Shown: in pieces, positions 36,205 through 45,511 of the stretch | Layout: each line of letters begins with the position of its first letter | Numbering within the stretch: the first letter of the stretch is position 1 | From: an uncultured Saprospiraceae bacterium | GTDB lineage: Bacteria; Bacteroidota; Bacteroidia; Chitinophagales; Saprospiraceae | Assembly: GCA_937944245.1 (NCBI GenBank) | Contig: CALDYY010000009.1 | Span: 1 to 64,000, forward strand | Length of the DNA: 64,000 nt | Reading direction: 5' to 3' | Notes under the pieces: generated by a model | The model's database searches: none | Told to the model about the DNA's origin: nothing | The model's input: only the letters and a program-made list of their open reading frames with translations | Program-made: the position numbers and the translations under genes

Positions 36205-37158
36205 ATGGGTACTTCAGCACAAACTTTAAATAAATCCCAAATCACTAATGAATTTAAATTACTTCAAGATAGCATTTGTCATCAATTAGAAGTGGCGGAT
36301 GGTCTAGGAAAGTTTCGGGAAGATGTATGGGAACGACCACTTGGCGGAGGCGGACGCTCCAGAGTCATCGAAGGACAAATTATCGAAAAAGGCGGTGTTA
36401 ATTTCTCTGCGGTTCACGGAGAAATGGCAGACGAGATTGCCAATAAATTAGAAATGCGTGGTGGCGAATTTTATGCCACAGGGGTTTCTATTGTCCTACA
36501 TCCTGTTAATCCACTTGTTCCCATCATTCACATGAATGTGCGCTATTTTGAAATGCAAGAGCACGATGCGCCGAAAGGACAAATTATTTCTTGGTTTGGT
36601 GGCGGTATTGATCTTACGCCACATTATATTGATGATGCAGATGCTCAATATTTTCATGCGCAACTCAAAAAAGTATGCGATTTTCACCATTCTGATTATT
36701 ATGTCCAGCACAAAGCATGGGCAGATAATTATTTCTATTTGCCCCATCGTCAGGAAACAAGGGGAATAGGTGGTATTTTCTTTGATAGACTTAGTGCTCA
36801 AAATGGGGTTTCCACAGAACAGCAATTTCGATACGTTATGGATGTGGGGTATGCTTTTGCGCCGATTTACACTTATTTTATGCGCAAAAATCATGCTTTG
36901 CCTTACAGGGAACAGGAAAAAAAATGGCAACTACTCAGAAGAGGACGATATGTGGAGTTTAATTTAGTTTGGGATAGAGGTACAAAATTTGGTTTACAGA
37001 CCGAAGGACGTACAGAATCCATCTTAATGAGTATGCCGCCTCAAGCCAATTGGATTTATGATTATCAACCCACTGAAGGTTCAAAAGAGGCAATTACCTT
37101 GAGTAAACTAAAAAAAGGCATTAACTGGCTTGAAAAACAGACAAATCCTGTTGGCTAA
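36205..37158 (+). CDS. hemF: Oxygen-dependent coproporphyrinogen III oxidase
   Basis: A 317-residue HemF that converts coproporphyrinogen III to protoporphyrinogen IX using O2 in haem synthesis. Marks are REDVWERPLGGGGRSRVI, VNFSAVHGE, SWFGGGIDLTPHY, CDFHHSDYYVQHKAWADNYF and RHQETRG-like RGIGGIFFDRL. The C-terminal NLVWDRGTKFGL and ESILMSMPP are also conserved. The presence of HemF implies an aerobic or microaerobic cell. Its last 38 bp overlap the 3' end of the convergent VWA gene. Confidence 0.96.
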   Translation: MGTSAQTLNKSQITNEFKLLQDSICHQLEVADGLGKFREDVWERPLGGGGRSRVIEGQIIEKGGVNFSAVHGEMADEIANKLEMRGGEFYATGVSIVLHPVNPLVPIIHMNVRYFEMQEHDAPKGQIISWFGGGIDLTPHYIDDADAQYFHAQLKKVCDFHHSDYYVQHKAWADNYFYLPHRQETRGIGGIFFDRLSAQNGVSTEQQFRYVMDVGYAFAPIYTYFMRKNHALPYREQEKKWQLLRRGRYVEFNLVWDRGTKFGLQTEGRTESILMSMPPQANWIYDYQPTEGSKEAITLSKLKKGINWLEKQTNPVG

Positions 37159-38239
37159 TAGCTGCTGCCATTAATGCAGGAAACTGATTAGGCGTACAAG
37201 CAAAACTTGGAATATCTATCTGATTAAATGCGGCTGCCAAACTTCTGTTAAAAGAAGGTGCGCCTTCATCGTTTAGCGCAAGCAGGCAGATGACCTGTAC
37301 ACCTTCGTCCTTAAGCTGCCTTGATGTTTGCAGGAGTTGTTGAGGATTTCCGCCTTCGTAAAGGTCACTAATAAGCACTAAAATAGTGTCGGTTGGGGCT
37401 TGCACTAAGGTTTTTGCGTAAGTCATTGCTTGAGCAATATCTGTACCGCCACCAAGTTGTGTACCAAAAAGCAACTCCACAGGGTCTTCTAAATATTGCG
37501 TTAAGTCCACTACTGCGGTATCAAATACAATAAAATGAGTTTTTACAGTACGCAAGGAGGCAAGGATTGCCCCTAAAATACTTGCATAAACCACAGAAGA
37601 AGCCATAGAGCCACTTTGATCTACCAGCAAAATAATGTCTTTTAATGCTCGTCCTTTTTTGCTGAATCCAATAAATTGTTCGGGGATAATCTTTTGTAAA
37701 TCAGTTTGATAGTTTTTTAAATTGCGATTAATAGTCCTATGCCAATCAATTTCATTCCATTTTGGATTGCGCTCATGAGTGCGATTGCGAAGGGCATTGT
37801 TAATGGATTCTCGCATACTGTTGTAAAGTTGCTCTTCCAACTCTTTTACAATTTTTTGAATGACTGCCCTAGCCGTTAACTTTGTTTTTTCTGGAATTAA
37901 TTGATTAAGTGTAAGTAAAGTACCTACCAAATGTACATCAGGAACAATCGTTTCCAGCACTTCGGGTTCTAGCAATAACTCCTTGATACCTAGCCGTTCT
38001 ATGGCATCGCGTTGCATAACATGTACAACAGACGTAGGGAAATAAGCCCGAATATCCTTCAACCAGCGATTAAGATTTGGGCTACTGCTGCCTAATCCTC
38101 CTTTTCTTTCTGATGAATCGTAAAGTGCTTCCAGTGCGGCATCCATTGCTTGCTGGACGCTGTCAAGTGGAATCGTTTTTTCTTCATCAGCGGATTGCCC
38201 TAAAATAAGTCGCCATTTTTGTTCTTTACTTAATTCCAT
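37121..38239 (-). CDS. VWA-domain protein (CoxE/YehP-like)
   Basis: A 372-residue protein with a helical N-terminal part (1-195) and a C-terminal von Willebrand A domain (about 200-345). The metal-ion-dependent adhesion site is intact: DQSGSM at 207-212, Thr in GGGTDIAQA and Asp in LISDLYEGG. Proteins of this shape usually sit in clusters with a MoxR-type AAA ATPase and a SWIM zinc-finger protein and serve chaperone-like metal or cofactor insertion. Here no such partner adjoins. The gene is convergent with hemF and shares 38 bp with it at the 3' end, and lies 3 bp downstream of plsC. Confidence 0.82.
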   Translation of the reverse strand: MELSKEQKWRLILGQSADEEKTIPLDSVQQAMDAALEALYDSSERKGGLGSSSPNLNRWLKDIRAYFPTSVVHVMQRDAIERLGIKELLLEPEVLETIVPDVHLVGTLLTLNQLIPEKTKLTARAVIQKIVKELEEQLYNSMRESINNALRNRTHERNPKWNEIDWHRTINRNLKNYQTDLQKIIPEQFIGFSKKGRALKDIILLVDQSGSMASSVVYASILGAILASLRTVKTHFIVFDTAVVDLTQYLEDPVELLFGTQLGGGTDIAQAMTYAKTLVQAPTDTILVLISDLYEGGNPQQLLQTSRQLKDEGVQVICLLALNDEGAPSFNRSLAAAFNQIDIPSFACTPNQFPALMAAAISQQDLSVFQAS

Positions 38240-38242
38240 TCT

Positions 38243-39007
38243 CTATACTGTTGAGGGCCAATTCACTCCACCAAATTCTGCTTGCATTTCCAATACATTT
38301 TCATCAATCCATTGTCTTACTTTGTCTTTAAATTCATCCACGTCTTCATAGAACATAGGTTGTCCATACCGCATTTTTATAGGAGTTACCCTTTTGCAAA
38401 AAGTTTTGTTGACAAAATGACTGAAAAAACTTTCATCCTTGCGCACCCAAGCGTCTTGAGGGTATTTGTATTCAATAGCAATCGGGACAATAGGAACACC
38501 AAGTTTTACGGCAGTAGCAAAAGTGCCTGGATTGAACGTTAAAGTAGTTGGACGGTCTCCCGTAGTGCCTTCAGGGTAAATGAGTACAGAATAACCATCT
38601 TGAATCGCTTTTGCCATCGCTTCGCGCGTAGCTTTACGGCTATCTTGATTGCTGCGCTGCACAAAAATAATGCCTGTAAAATCAACAGCATAACCGATGA
38701 GTGGCCAATCCCTGATTTCTGCTCTAGCTACAACGACCACTTTCATCAAATCAATCGCTACCACTCCTGGGTCGTAATAGCTTCTATGGTTACCAACATA
38801 GAATGCAGGTTGCTCAATGGGTTTGCCTGTAATTTCTGTTTTTACGCCAAGAGGATATCTTAACACTTTAGCAAACTCTGTCCGAAGTTTTAATCCACGA
38901 CTCAATTCGCGCCCCCTAAACAAAGACACAACAATATACCGCCCTAAGTAAATTAATACCAATGATAGGAATATAATCAAGCGAGAAAATCCTATAATTT
39001 TTCCCAT
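38243..39007 (-). CDS. plsC: 1-acyl-glycerol-3-phosphate acyltransferase (PlsC-like)
   Basis: A 254-residue membrane-bound acyltransferase that adds the second acyl chain to make phosphatidic acid. Motif I NHRSYYDPG holds the catalytic His74 and Asp79 (H-x4-D). Motif III is YPEGTTG with Glu146, and motif IV is VPIVPIAIEY. A hydrophobic segment at 6-29 should anchor it to the inner membrane. The next gene on the strand, the VWA protein, starts 3 bp after its stop, so the two form an operon. Confidence 0.87.
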   Translation of the reverse strand: MGKIIGFSRLIIFLSLVLIYLGRYIVVSLFRGRELSRGLKLRTEFAKVLRYPLGVKTEITGKPIEQPAFYVGNHRSYYDPGVVAIDLMKVVVVARAEIRDWPLIGYAVDFTGIIFVQRSNQDSRKATREAMAKAIQDGYSVLIYPEGTTGDRPTTLTFNPGTFATAVKLGVPIVPIAIEYKYPQDAWVRKDESFFSHFVNKTFCKRVTPIKMRYGQPMFYEDVDEFKDKVRQWIDENVLEMQAEFGGVNWPSTV

Positions 39008-39144
39008 AATTTTTATTTACAAAATTTTATTTTGTTCAATCTTTTTGTTGTTAAACACTTTCGATTTAATATACAAATTACACCCTTTTTAGGAACGCTT
39101 CTTTCCGTTTTGTCGTTAAAATAAAATCCATCTCCTTTGCAACA

Positions 39145-40944
39145 ATGAACAAAATAACAAAAGCCTTCTCAAAGAATCCTTACGTTTCGCTCATGCGTAT
39201 TTCTTGGAAATATGCTGCTGCTGAACGCTACCGTTATTTACTTATCTATCTTATGTTTACTGCCAGCAACATCTTGTCGGCATTAGAACCAGTCATATGG
39301 GGATTATTTATCAATGAAATTCAAAAACAAGGTACAAATATAATTTACTCTGGCTGGATTTATGTAGGTGCTTTCATGTTGATTCGCTTTCTAGATTGGG
39401 CATTCCATGGCAATGCACGTGTTATGGAGCGTTTGTTGGCATTCAACATGAGCCAAAATTTTTTAGAAGAACTTTACCATAAAACGATTCATCTTCCCAC
39501 GAAGTGGCATCAAGATAATCATAGTGGTGCTAGCATCAATAGAATTAGAAAAGCGTATGAAGCCTTGCGCGATTTTTTTCAGAATGGCTTTCGTTACATT
39601 CATGCTATTTATAAATTTGTGTTTGCTTTTGCGGCCATTCTCTATTTTTCTCTCTTGTTTGGAGGGGTCGCCCTACTCATTGGCATCGGTATTATTTTTG
39701 TTATTTCTAAATTTGATAAGCCTTTTGTGGTTGCTTTGAAGGAAACCAACGAGCGCGACCATCAAGTTGCTTCTACACTTTTTGATAGCCTTTCTAATAT
39801 TGTTACCGTCATTACCTTGCGTTTGGAGCAACGCATGGAAGAAAGCCTTTTGCAAAAAGTGAAAGCCGTGTATCCACCTTTCAAGCGAAAAGCGGTTATC
39901 AATGAATGGAAATGGTTTGTCGTGGATATGCTCGTAGGGCTTATTTATGCTGTAGTTATCATTGGGTATCTTTACCAAAATTATATTCCAGGTCAAGTTT
40001 TTATGATTGGTGGATTAATTATGTTGGCGGGCTATGTCAATAATTTTGCTAGTGTATTCACTGATTTTGCTTGGCTTTACACTGAAGTGGTGCGATTGCA
40101 CACAGACGTAACCACCGTTGAAAACATCAATCAAGCCTACGAGCAACATTGTAAAGGAGCGAGTGATGAAAAATTTAAAAAAAATTGGCAATCAATAGAA
40201 ATTAGTAATCTCTACTTTTCACATGAAGTGCTTACGGAGCAGAAAAAAGTTCAAGGCTTGCAAGGTGTTCATTTACACATTGAGAGAGGCAAAAAAATTG
40301 CCCTAATTGGAGAAAGTGGAAGTGGGAAAAGCACTTTATTAAAAATATTGAGGGGTTTATATTTGCCAGACCAAGTGCCAGAAGTAATTGTTGACCAGAC
40401 TATTAAGCAAAATCATTTGGCATTGGTGAACAATCAAGTGGCTTTGTTTCCACAAGAACCCGAAATTTTTGAAAACACAATTGAGTACAATATCACGCTT
40501 GGCTTGCCTTTTGAACACAAGGAACTTGAGGCTGCTTGTAGAACAGCCCACTTTAAAGAAGTCGTGGAGCAACTACCAAGAGGATTTCAGTCTAATATTC
40601 AAGAAAAGGGCGTGAATCTTTCTGGTGGGCAAAAACAGCGATTGGCTTTGGCTAGAGGTGTTTTTGTTGCTAAATTTAGCGACATCATTTTGCTAGATGA
40701 ACCCACAAGCAGTGTTGACCCTAAAACGGAGATGAAAATTTATGATGAAATGTTTGCCCAATTTGCAGATAAGGCAGTCATATCCTCATTGCATAGGCTG
40801 CATTTGCTACCAAAATTCGACTACATTTATGTAATGAAGGATGGCAAAGTCGTAGATGAAGGAACATTTACTGACTTGCGCTATAAAAGCTCAATTTTCC
40901 AAGAATTATGGAAACATCAAGAGGAAGTGCTAGCAGTTTCATAA
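39145..40944 (+). CDS. ABC exporter (fused permease and ATPase)
   Basis: A 599-residue half-transporter of the MsbA/type I exporter kind. Residues 1-330 form a six-helix transmembrane domain (hydrophobic stretches near 30, 65, 155, 175, 255 and 285). Residues 345-599 are the ATPase: Walker A GESGSGKSTL near 389, Q-loop FPQEPEIF, signature LSGGQKQRLALARG, Walker B DIILLDEPTSSVDP and the H-loop SLHRLHLL. It is a homodimer by design. The substrate is unknown; lipid or drug export is common in this family. It is followed by gatC with a 65-bp gap. Confidence 0.88.
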   Translation: MNKITKAFSKNPYVSLMRISWKYAAAERYRYLLIYLMFTASNILSALEPVIWGLFINEIQKQGTNIIYSGWIYVGAFMLIRFLDWAFHGNARVMERLLAFNMSQNFLEELYHKTIHLPTKWHQDNHSGASINRIRKAYEALRDFFQNGFRYIHAIYKFVFAFAAILYFSLLFGGVALLIGIGIIFVISKFDKPFVVALKETNERDHQVASTLFDSLSNIVTVITLRLEQRMEESLLQKVKAVYPPFKRKAVINEWKWFVVDMLVGLIYAVVIIGYLYQNYIPGQVFMIGGLIMLAGYVNNFASVFTDFAWLYTEVVRLHTDVTTVENINQAYEQHCKGASDEKFKKNWQSIEISNLYFSHEVLTEQKKVQGLQGVHLHIERGKKIALIGESGSGKSTLLKILRGLYLPDQVPEVIVDQTIKQNHLALVNNQVALFPQEPEIFENTIEYNITLGLPFEHKELEAACRTAHFKEVVEQLPRGFQSNIQEKGVNLSGGQKQRLALARGVFVAKFSDIILLDEPTSSVDPKTEMKIYDEMFAQFADKAVISSLHRLHLLPKFDYIYVMKDGKVVDEGTFTDLRYKSSIFQELWKHQEEVLAVS

Positions 40945-41009
40945 ATGTGTTTGTTTTGAAGATTCAAGAAATCTTTAGTTCTTTGTGGATAAGAATTGGT
41001 TCAATAATC

Positions 41010-41303
41010 ATGCAAATAGATCGTCAATTAATATTAAGATTACAAGAATTAGCGCGCCTAGAACTTTCTGAAGAACAGCAAGTGCGCATTCAAGCAGATT
41101 TAGGGGATATTCTGAATATGATAGAACAATTACAAAAACTTGATACACAAGATGTTGAGCCCTTAATTTATATTTCTGAAACTTACAATTCGCTCAGACC
41201 TGACGAAATTAGCAATCAACTCGAACGAACTAAAGCAATGGAAAATGCGCCACTTACAGACGGGACTTATTTCAAAGTTCCTAAAGTTATTCAAATCAAG
41301 TGA
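41010..41303 (+). CDS. gatC: Aspartyl/glutamyl-tRNA amidotransferase subunit C
   Basis: A 97-residue GatC that wraps and stabilises the GatA-GatB complex converting Glu-tRNAGln (or Asp-tRNAAsn) to the amide. It begins MQIDRQLILRLQELARLELSEEQ, contains DLGDILNMIEQLQKLDTQDVEPLIY and ends FKVPKVIQIK, all typical. I chose the ATG at 41010; the longer open frame starting at 40908 overlaps the ABC exporter and adds 34 unrelated residues. gatA and gatB are not in the window. mgsA follows after 25 bp. Confidence 0.9.
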   Translation: MQIDRQLILRLQELARLELSEEQQVRIQADLGDILNMIEQLQKLDTQDVEPLIYISETYNSLRPDEISNQLERTKAMENAPLTDGTYFKVPKVIQIK

Positions 41304-41328
41304 AGAAAAGCAAAAGATTTCTACCACA

Positions 41329-41712
41329 ATGGCTAAAGAATCAGCTAATATGACAATCGCTATCATTGCACACGATGGAAAAAAAGCAGAAATGGTCGGA
41401 TTTGTGAAAGATCACGTCGAACTGTTTAATCAAAAGAAAATTCATCTTATTGCTACTGGTACAACAGGTTCGCACTTGGAGCGCGCTGGCTTAGAAGTAG
41501 AGAAAATGCAAAGCGGTCCAGTGGGAGGCGATGCACAAATTGCCAGCCGTATGGTCGAGGGCAAAATAGATATGGTTATTTTCTTCAGAGATCCACTAGG
41601 AAAACATCCACACGAGGTAGATGTCAATATGCTCATGCGAATAGCAGATGTTTACAATATTCCTTTAGCCACTAATCCTGCTGCTGCAAAACGCTTTGTG
41701 GACACACTCTGA
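41329..41712 (+). CDS. mgsA: Methylglyoxal synthase
   Basis: A 127-residue enzyme that converts dihydroxyacetone phosphate to methylglyoxal and phosphate, a phosphate-starvation bypass of glycolysis. Marks are IAIIAHDGKK near 10-20, LIATGTTGSHLERAGL, the phosphate-binding SGPVGGDAQIA with the catalytic Asp, IFFRDPLGKHPHEVD and ATNPAAAKRFV. The ATG at 41329 gives the usual length; an upstream start at 41245 lies inside gatC. It is 25 bp after gatC and may share its transcript. Confidence 0.92.
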   Translation: MAKESANMTIAIIAHDGKKAEMVGFVKDHVELFNQKKIHLIATGTTGSHLERAGLEVEKMQSGPVGGDAQIASRMVEGKIDMVIFFRDPLGKHPHEVDVNMLMRIADVYNIPLATNPAAAKRFVDTL

Positions 41713-41751
41713 ATTTGATAGAAAATTACAACCTAGCTCGTAAAAAGGTGT

Positions 41752-41759
41752 TATCTTTG
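41752..41759 (+). promoter_or_regulatory. Candidate -7 promoter element of lspA
   Basis: TATCTTTG matches TAnnTTTG exactly, 33 bp before the lspA start codon. No TTTG lies at the right distance upstream, so only half of the promoter is supported. Confidence 0.4.
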
Positions 41760-41792
41760 TTTTTCATATTTATCATCTAAAATAGAGAATAC

Positions 41793-42500
41793 TTGAAACG
41801 TTCCGTTTTAGTCATAGTAGTTATTTTATTAGTGCTTATTGCCGACCAGTCCCTCAAAATTTGGATTAAAACCCATATGGAATATGGAGATTATTTTAAA
41901 ATCTTCAATTTGGATTGGGCGCGTATTCACTTCGTCGAAAATCCAGGAATGGCATTTGGATTAGAATTAGGCGGAGATTATGGCAAACTTATTCTGAGCC
42001 TTTTCAGAATTGTAGCGGTTATTTTCTTAGGGTATTTCCTTAATTCGCTCATCAAATCGGGTGCGCCACGAGGGCTACTTATCAGTTTTGCACTCATTTT
42101 AGCAGGTGCGCTAGGTAATATTGTGGATAGTGCTTTTTACGGATTAATCTTTTCAGAATCCTATCCTGGTATCGTTGCTAGAATGTTTCCTACTGAAGGA
42201 GGCTATGGTTCTTTCTTGCATGGAAAGGTAGTAGATATGTTTTATTTCCCATTGTTTAGTGGCACTTACCCAGAGTGGTTACCTATTAAAGGAGGTACTC
42301 CTTTCCTGTTTTTTAAACCTGTGTTTAACTTAGCTGATTCCGCTATCACAATTGGCGTATTTAATATTTTGTTGTTTCAAAGAAGTTTTTTTAAGAATGC
42401 AGAGGAGCATAAGCATAAAGCAGTAGCAACAGCAAAAAGTAACAACAATGGCAACGGTGATGTTGAAACATCATTAAATACAAATAGTCAAGAAAGTTAA
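41793..42500 (+). CDS. lspA: Lipoprotein signal peptidase (signal peptidase II)
   Basis: A 235-residue LspA, the membrane aspartyl protease that cleaves signal peptides before the lipid-modified cysteine. Four membrane helices are seen (4-20, 65-86, 92-113, 175-193). The catalytic pair is Asp148 in GKVVDMF and Asp182 in FNLADS, and NPGMAFG precedes them. An insert of about 30 residues between the GNIVDS and GKVVD motifs, and the polar tail (residues 205-235), are extra compared with E. coli LspA; as I recall the insert is usual in Bacteroidota. The start is a TTG at 41793 giving MKRSVLVIVV. No ATG lies at a better place. Confidence 0.93.
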   Translation: MKRSVLVIVVILLVLIADQSLKIWIKTHMEYGDYFKIFNLDWARIHFVENPGMAFGLELGGDYGKLILSLFRIVAVIFLGYFLNSLIKSGAPRGLLISFALILAGALGNIVDSAFYGLIFSESYPGIVARMFPTEGGYGSFLHGKVVDMFYFPLFSGTYPEWLPIKGGTPFLFFKPVFNLADSAITIGVFNILLFQRSFFKNAEEHKHKAVATAKSNNNGNGDVETSLNTNSQES

Positions 42501-42518
42501 CTTGCTTTCCTGACTATT
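42483..42518 (+). terminator. Terminator at the end of lspA
   Basis: AATAGTCAAGAAAG pairs with CTTTCCTGACTATT (one mismatch) around an 8-nt loop and is followed by TTTT. The stem begins inside the last lspA codons. The convergent ArsR gene ends 14 bp further on and could share it. Confidence 0.7.
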
Positions 42519-42532
42519 TTTTGAATCGGCTT

Positions 42533-42859
42533 TTATAGTTCCTCTAGCTTGTTGTAGTACACCTTTGCAAATCTGCGAATACAACCAACAGTTTTGCTCA
42601 CTTCATCATAATTGATACTGTAATAAATACACTTACCATCTCGATAGGTGGTTACTACATCAGCCATTCTAAGGATACGAAGGTGTTGTGAAGTAATGGA
42701 CTGCTCTAATTTGAGCGTATTGTAGATTTTATTGACGTTAATTTCTTCGTTTTGGTCAATAAACTCTAGTATTTTCATCCTTAGCGGATGTGCAATTGCG
42801 CGAAGCAATTCAGAAGCGTCTTGCAGCTTCTCACTGTCAATAATTGTTCTTGTTTTCAT
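42533..42859 (-). CDS. ArsR-family winged-helix transcriptional regulator
   Basis: A 108-residue winged helix-turn-helix protein of the ArsR/SmtB family. The pattern is LLRAIAHPLRMKILEFI for helix 1-2, then INVNKIYNTLKLEQSITSQHLRILRMADVV, with the recognition helix at SITSQHLRILR and the wing YRDGKCIYYSIN. No cysteine-rich metal site (ELCVCDL type) is present; the single cysteines at KCIYY and VGCIR may not bind metal. The target is unknown. It is convergent with lspA, and divergent from nadE with about 205 bp between the starts. Confidence 0.85.
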   Translation of the reverse strand: MKTRTIIDSEKLQDASELLRAIAHPLRMKILEFIDQNEEINVNKIYNTLKLEQSITSQHLRILRMADVVTTYRDGKCIYYSINYDEVSKTVGCIRRFAKVYYNKLEEL

Positions 42860-43064
42860 TAACGACTATACTTTTTGGCAAAAAATTTACTTACTTAGCT
42901 GGAGCAAATATCCATTTTTTATTTAATTTTTCAAAATATTTAACATTACTGTTTAGAGTTACTAACATAGAGAAATAAGCGTTAGATGTGTAATATGAAG
43001 TATTTACAGGCTCAAACATTATCAAAGATATTATATTAATAGTAAAAATAAAAAAATACATTCA

Positions 43065-44702
43065 ATGAAAATAGCCGTAGCCCAACTCAATTATCATGTA
43101 GGCAACTTTGAAGGCAATCTTAAAAAGATGCTCAACGCTATTGATGAAGCCAAAATGCAACAAGCAGATATTATTTGTTTTGCTGAATTAGCGACTGTGG
43201 GTTATCCTCCAAGAGATTTTTTAGAGTTTGAGGACTTTGTCCTAAAGGCGGAGCAAACCATAACACACTTAGCTCAAGCAGCTCAAGATATTGCTATCGT
43301 AGTGGGTTCGATAGAAAAAAACACATCGGGCAAGGGTAAACCTTTGTACAACGCAGCCTACTTTTTAGCAGAAGGAAAAATTCAATATGTTCAGCATAAG
43401 GCACTTTTACCGACCTATGATATTTTTGATGAGTATCGCTACTTTGAGCCAGCGCGTACTTTTCAAGTTGTTCATTATAAAGGTAAGAAAATTGCACTTA
43501 CTATTTGTGAGGATTTATGGAATTTAGGGCAAGAAAATCCACTTTATACCATTTGTCCAATGGATGAACTCATGCCGCAATCGCCTGATTTTATGATTAA
43601 TATTGCCGCTTCGCCATTTAGCTACAAGCAAGCAACAGCGCGTATTAACGTACTAAAAGCCAATATAAATCGCTATAAAATTCCACTTTTCTATGTTAAT
43701 CAATGTGGTGCACAAACTGAAATCTTGTTCGATGGTGGTTCGATAGCCATGTCGCCCGATGGTACAATTTTTGAGGAATTACCTTATTTCAAACCAGCAT
43801 TAAGAGTGTATGATTTGGAAAAAGTGAGGCAAGGCGGACAACATTTTGAGCAGAAAAAAGAGAAAATTCAGCTTATCCATGATGCACTTATCATGGGACT
43901 ACAAAATTATTTTGAAAAATTGGGCTTGAAAAAAGTGATACTAGGGCTTTCAGGTGGAATTGACTCTGCGGTGGTAGCCGTTTTGGCAGCAACTGCACTA
44001 GGAAAAAATAATGTTCGCGTTTTGCTGATGCCTTCTCAATTTTCTTCTGATCACTCTGTGCAAGATGCCAGAATACTTGCCGAAAATTTAGGGATTCAGT
44101 ATGACATTATTCCCATTGAAAATATTTACAAAGCCTATGAAACGACGCTTCAACCTCATTTTTGGGCAACTGAATTTGGTTTAACCGAAGAAAATTTGCA
44201 ATCGCGTGCTAGAGGAATGCTATTAATGGCGTTCTCTAATAAATTTGGACATATCTTGCTCAACACTTCCAATAAAAGTGAAATGGCAGTGGGCTATGGC
44301 ACACTTTATGGTGATATGTGTGGTGGACTTTCCGTGATTGGTGATTTGTACAAAACAGAAGTGTACGAACTAGCGCGCTACATGAACCAACAAAAAACTA
44401 TTATTCCTGAGCGCACCATTACAAAGCCACCCTCAGCAGAGTTACGCCCTGACCAAAAAGATTCGGATAGTTTACCAGAATATGACGTGCTGGATAAAAT
44501 TTTGTATCAGTATATTGAAGAGCGACAAGGTCCTCAAGAAATTATTGACATGGGATTTGAAGAGGCTTTGGTCAAAAAAGTGCTTCGTTTGGTCAACATC
44601 AATGAGTTTAAGCGTCATCAGACTGCACCTGTATTGCGTGTGTCCACAAAAGCCTTTGGCATGGGAAGGAGAATGCCTATTGTTGCAAAATATTTGGTGT
44701 GA
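43065..44702 (+). CDS. nadE: Glutamine-dependent NAD+ synthetase
   Basis: A 545-residue two-domain enzyme that amidates nicotinic acid adenine dinucleotide to NAD+. The N-terminal glutaminase (nitrilase fold) has the Glu41-Lys112-Cys148 triad (FAELATVGYPP, HKALLPTYD, LTICEDLWN). The C-terminal synthetase has the P-loop LSGGIDSAVVAVLA near 293 and the NTSNKSEMAVGYGT segment. The length fits the glutamine-using form. It ends 10 bp from the convergent ftsE stop. Confidence 0.96.
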   Translation: MKIAVAQLNYHVGNFEGNLKKMLNAIDEAKMQQADIICFAELATVGYPPRDFLEFEDFVLKAEQTITHLAQAAQDIAIVVGSIEKNTSGKGKPLYNAAYFLAEGKIQYVQHKALLPTYDIFDEYRYFEPARTFQVVHYKGKKIALTICEDLWNLGQENPLYTICPMDELMPQSPDFMINIAASPFSYKQATARINVLKANINRYKIPLFYVNQCGAQTEILFDGGSIAMSPDGTIFEELPYFKPALRVYDLEKVRQGGQHFEQKKEKIQLIHDALIMGLQNYFEKLGLKKVILGLSGGIDSAVVAVLAATALGKNNVRVLLMPSQFSSDHSVQDARILAENLGIQYDIIPIENIYKAYETTLQPHFWATEFGLTEENLQSRARGMLLMAFSNKFGHILLNTSNKSEMAVGYGTLYGDMCGGLSVIGDLYKTEVYELARYMNQQKTIIPERTITKPPSAELRPDQKDSDSLPEYDVLDKILYQYIEERQGPQEIIDMGFEEALVKKVLRLVNINEFKRHQTAPVLRVSTKAFGMGRRMPIVAKYLV

Positions 44703-44712
44703 ACTAAATGTC

Positions 44713-45399
44713 TTAAACTATAATATCTTCACCATCAAAAATTCTTCCACCACGACATCTCAGAATGCGTGCTGGAAAATTTTGGATAATTCGGTAATCA
44801 TGTGTTGCAAATAAAACAGCAATATCATTTTGTTGAGCAAGTTTTTTTAATAACAGCAATATATCGTCAGCCGTTTCAGGGTCGAGATTACCGGTTGGTT
44901 CGTCCGCAATAATGAGGGTAGGATGATTCAGTAAAGCTCTTGCAATGACGATGCGTTGTTGCTCACCACCTGATAGCATGTGCGGCATTTTATCTATTTT
45001 ATCCAGTAAACCAACTGCTTCTAGCATCTCCTTAATTCTATCTTGAATTGCATTTTTATCATTCCAACCAGTTGCTCTAAGTACAAAAAGTAGATTTTCA
45101 CCAACTGTTCTATCGGATAGCAAATTAAAATCTTGAAAAACGATACCGAGTTTTCTTCGCAGTAGCGGAATGTTTTTTCGGTTTAATGTCAAAAGATTAA
45201 AACCAGCTATTTCGCCTGCGCCTTCTCTCAACGGTAAGGCAGCGTACAGTGTTTTTAACAAGCTAGATTTACCTGTACCTGTTTTACCAATAAGATAAGT
45301 AAATTCGCCTTTGTGCAATTTTATATTAACATCTTTGAGGACTAAATGATTGCCTTGGTAAATGTTTGCTTTATTCAGTTGGGCTATGGGTTCGTTCAT
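44713..45399 (-). CDS. ftsE: Cell-division ATP-binding protein FtsE
   Basis: A 228-residue ABC ATPase. Walker A is IGKTGTGKSSLLKTL, the Q-loop sits in IVFQDFNLLSDRTVGENL, the signature is LSGGEQQRIVIARAL and Walker B is LIIADEPTGNLDPE. The FtsE-type DFNLL/TVGENL segment and the lack of long C-terminal extension support FtsE, which with FtsX controls septal peptidoglycan hydrolases. ftsX is not adjacent, as is often so outside Proteobacteria. It is convergent with nadE. Confidence 0.85.
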   Translation of the reverse strand: MNEPIAQLNKANIYQGNHLVLKDVNIKLHKGEFTYLIGKTGTGKSSLLKTLYAALPLREGAGEIAGFNLLTLNRKNIPLLRRKLGIVFQDFNLLSDRTVGENLLFVLRATGWNDKNAIQDRIKEMLEAVGLLDKIDKMPHMLSGGEQQRIVIARALLNHPTLIIADEPTGNLDPETADDILLLLKKLAQQNDIAVLFATHDYRIIQNFPARILRCRGGRIFDGEDIIV

Positions 45400-45511
45400 T
45401 TATGGTGATTTTTGTCGTTGAACAGATGAAACTACTTCAATATGACTAAAGCATGAAACAACCTGATAAAACAAAGTGTATTTTTGTGAAATGATTTTAA
45501 AACGCTAAAAT

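Noticed and set aside
40908..41009. Longer N-terminus for GatC starting inside the ABC exporter gene
   Set aside because: The added residues match nothing in GatC and overlap the exporter coding sequence.
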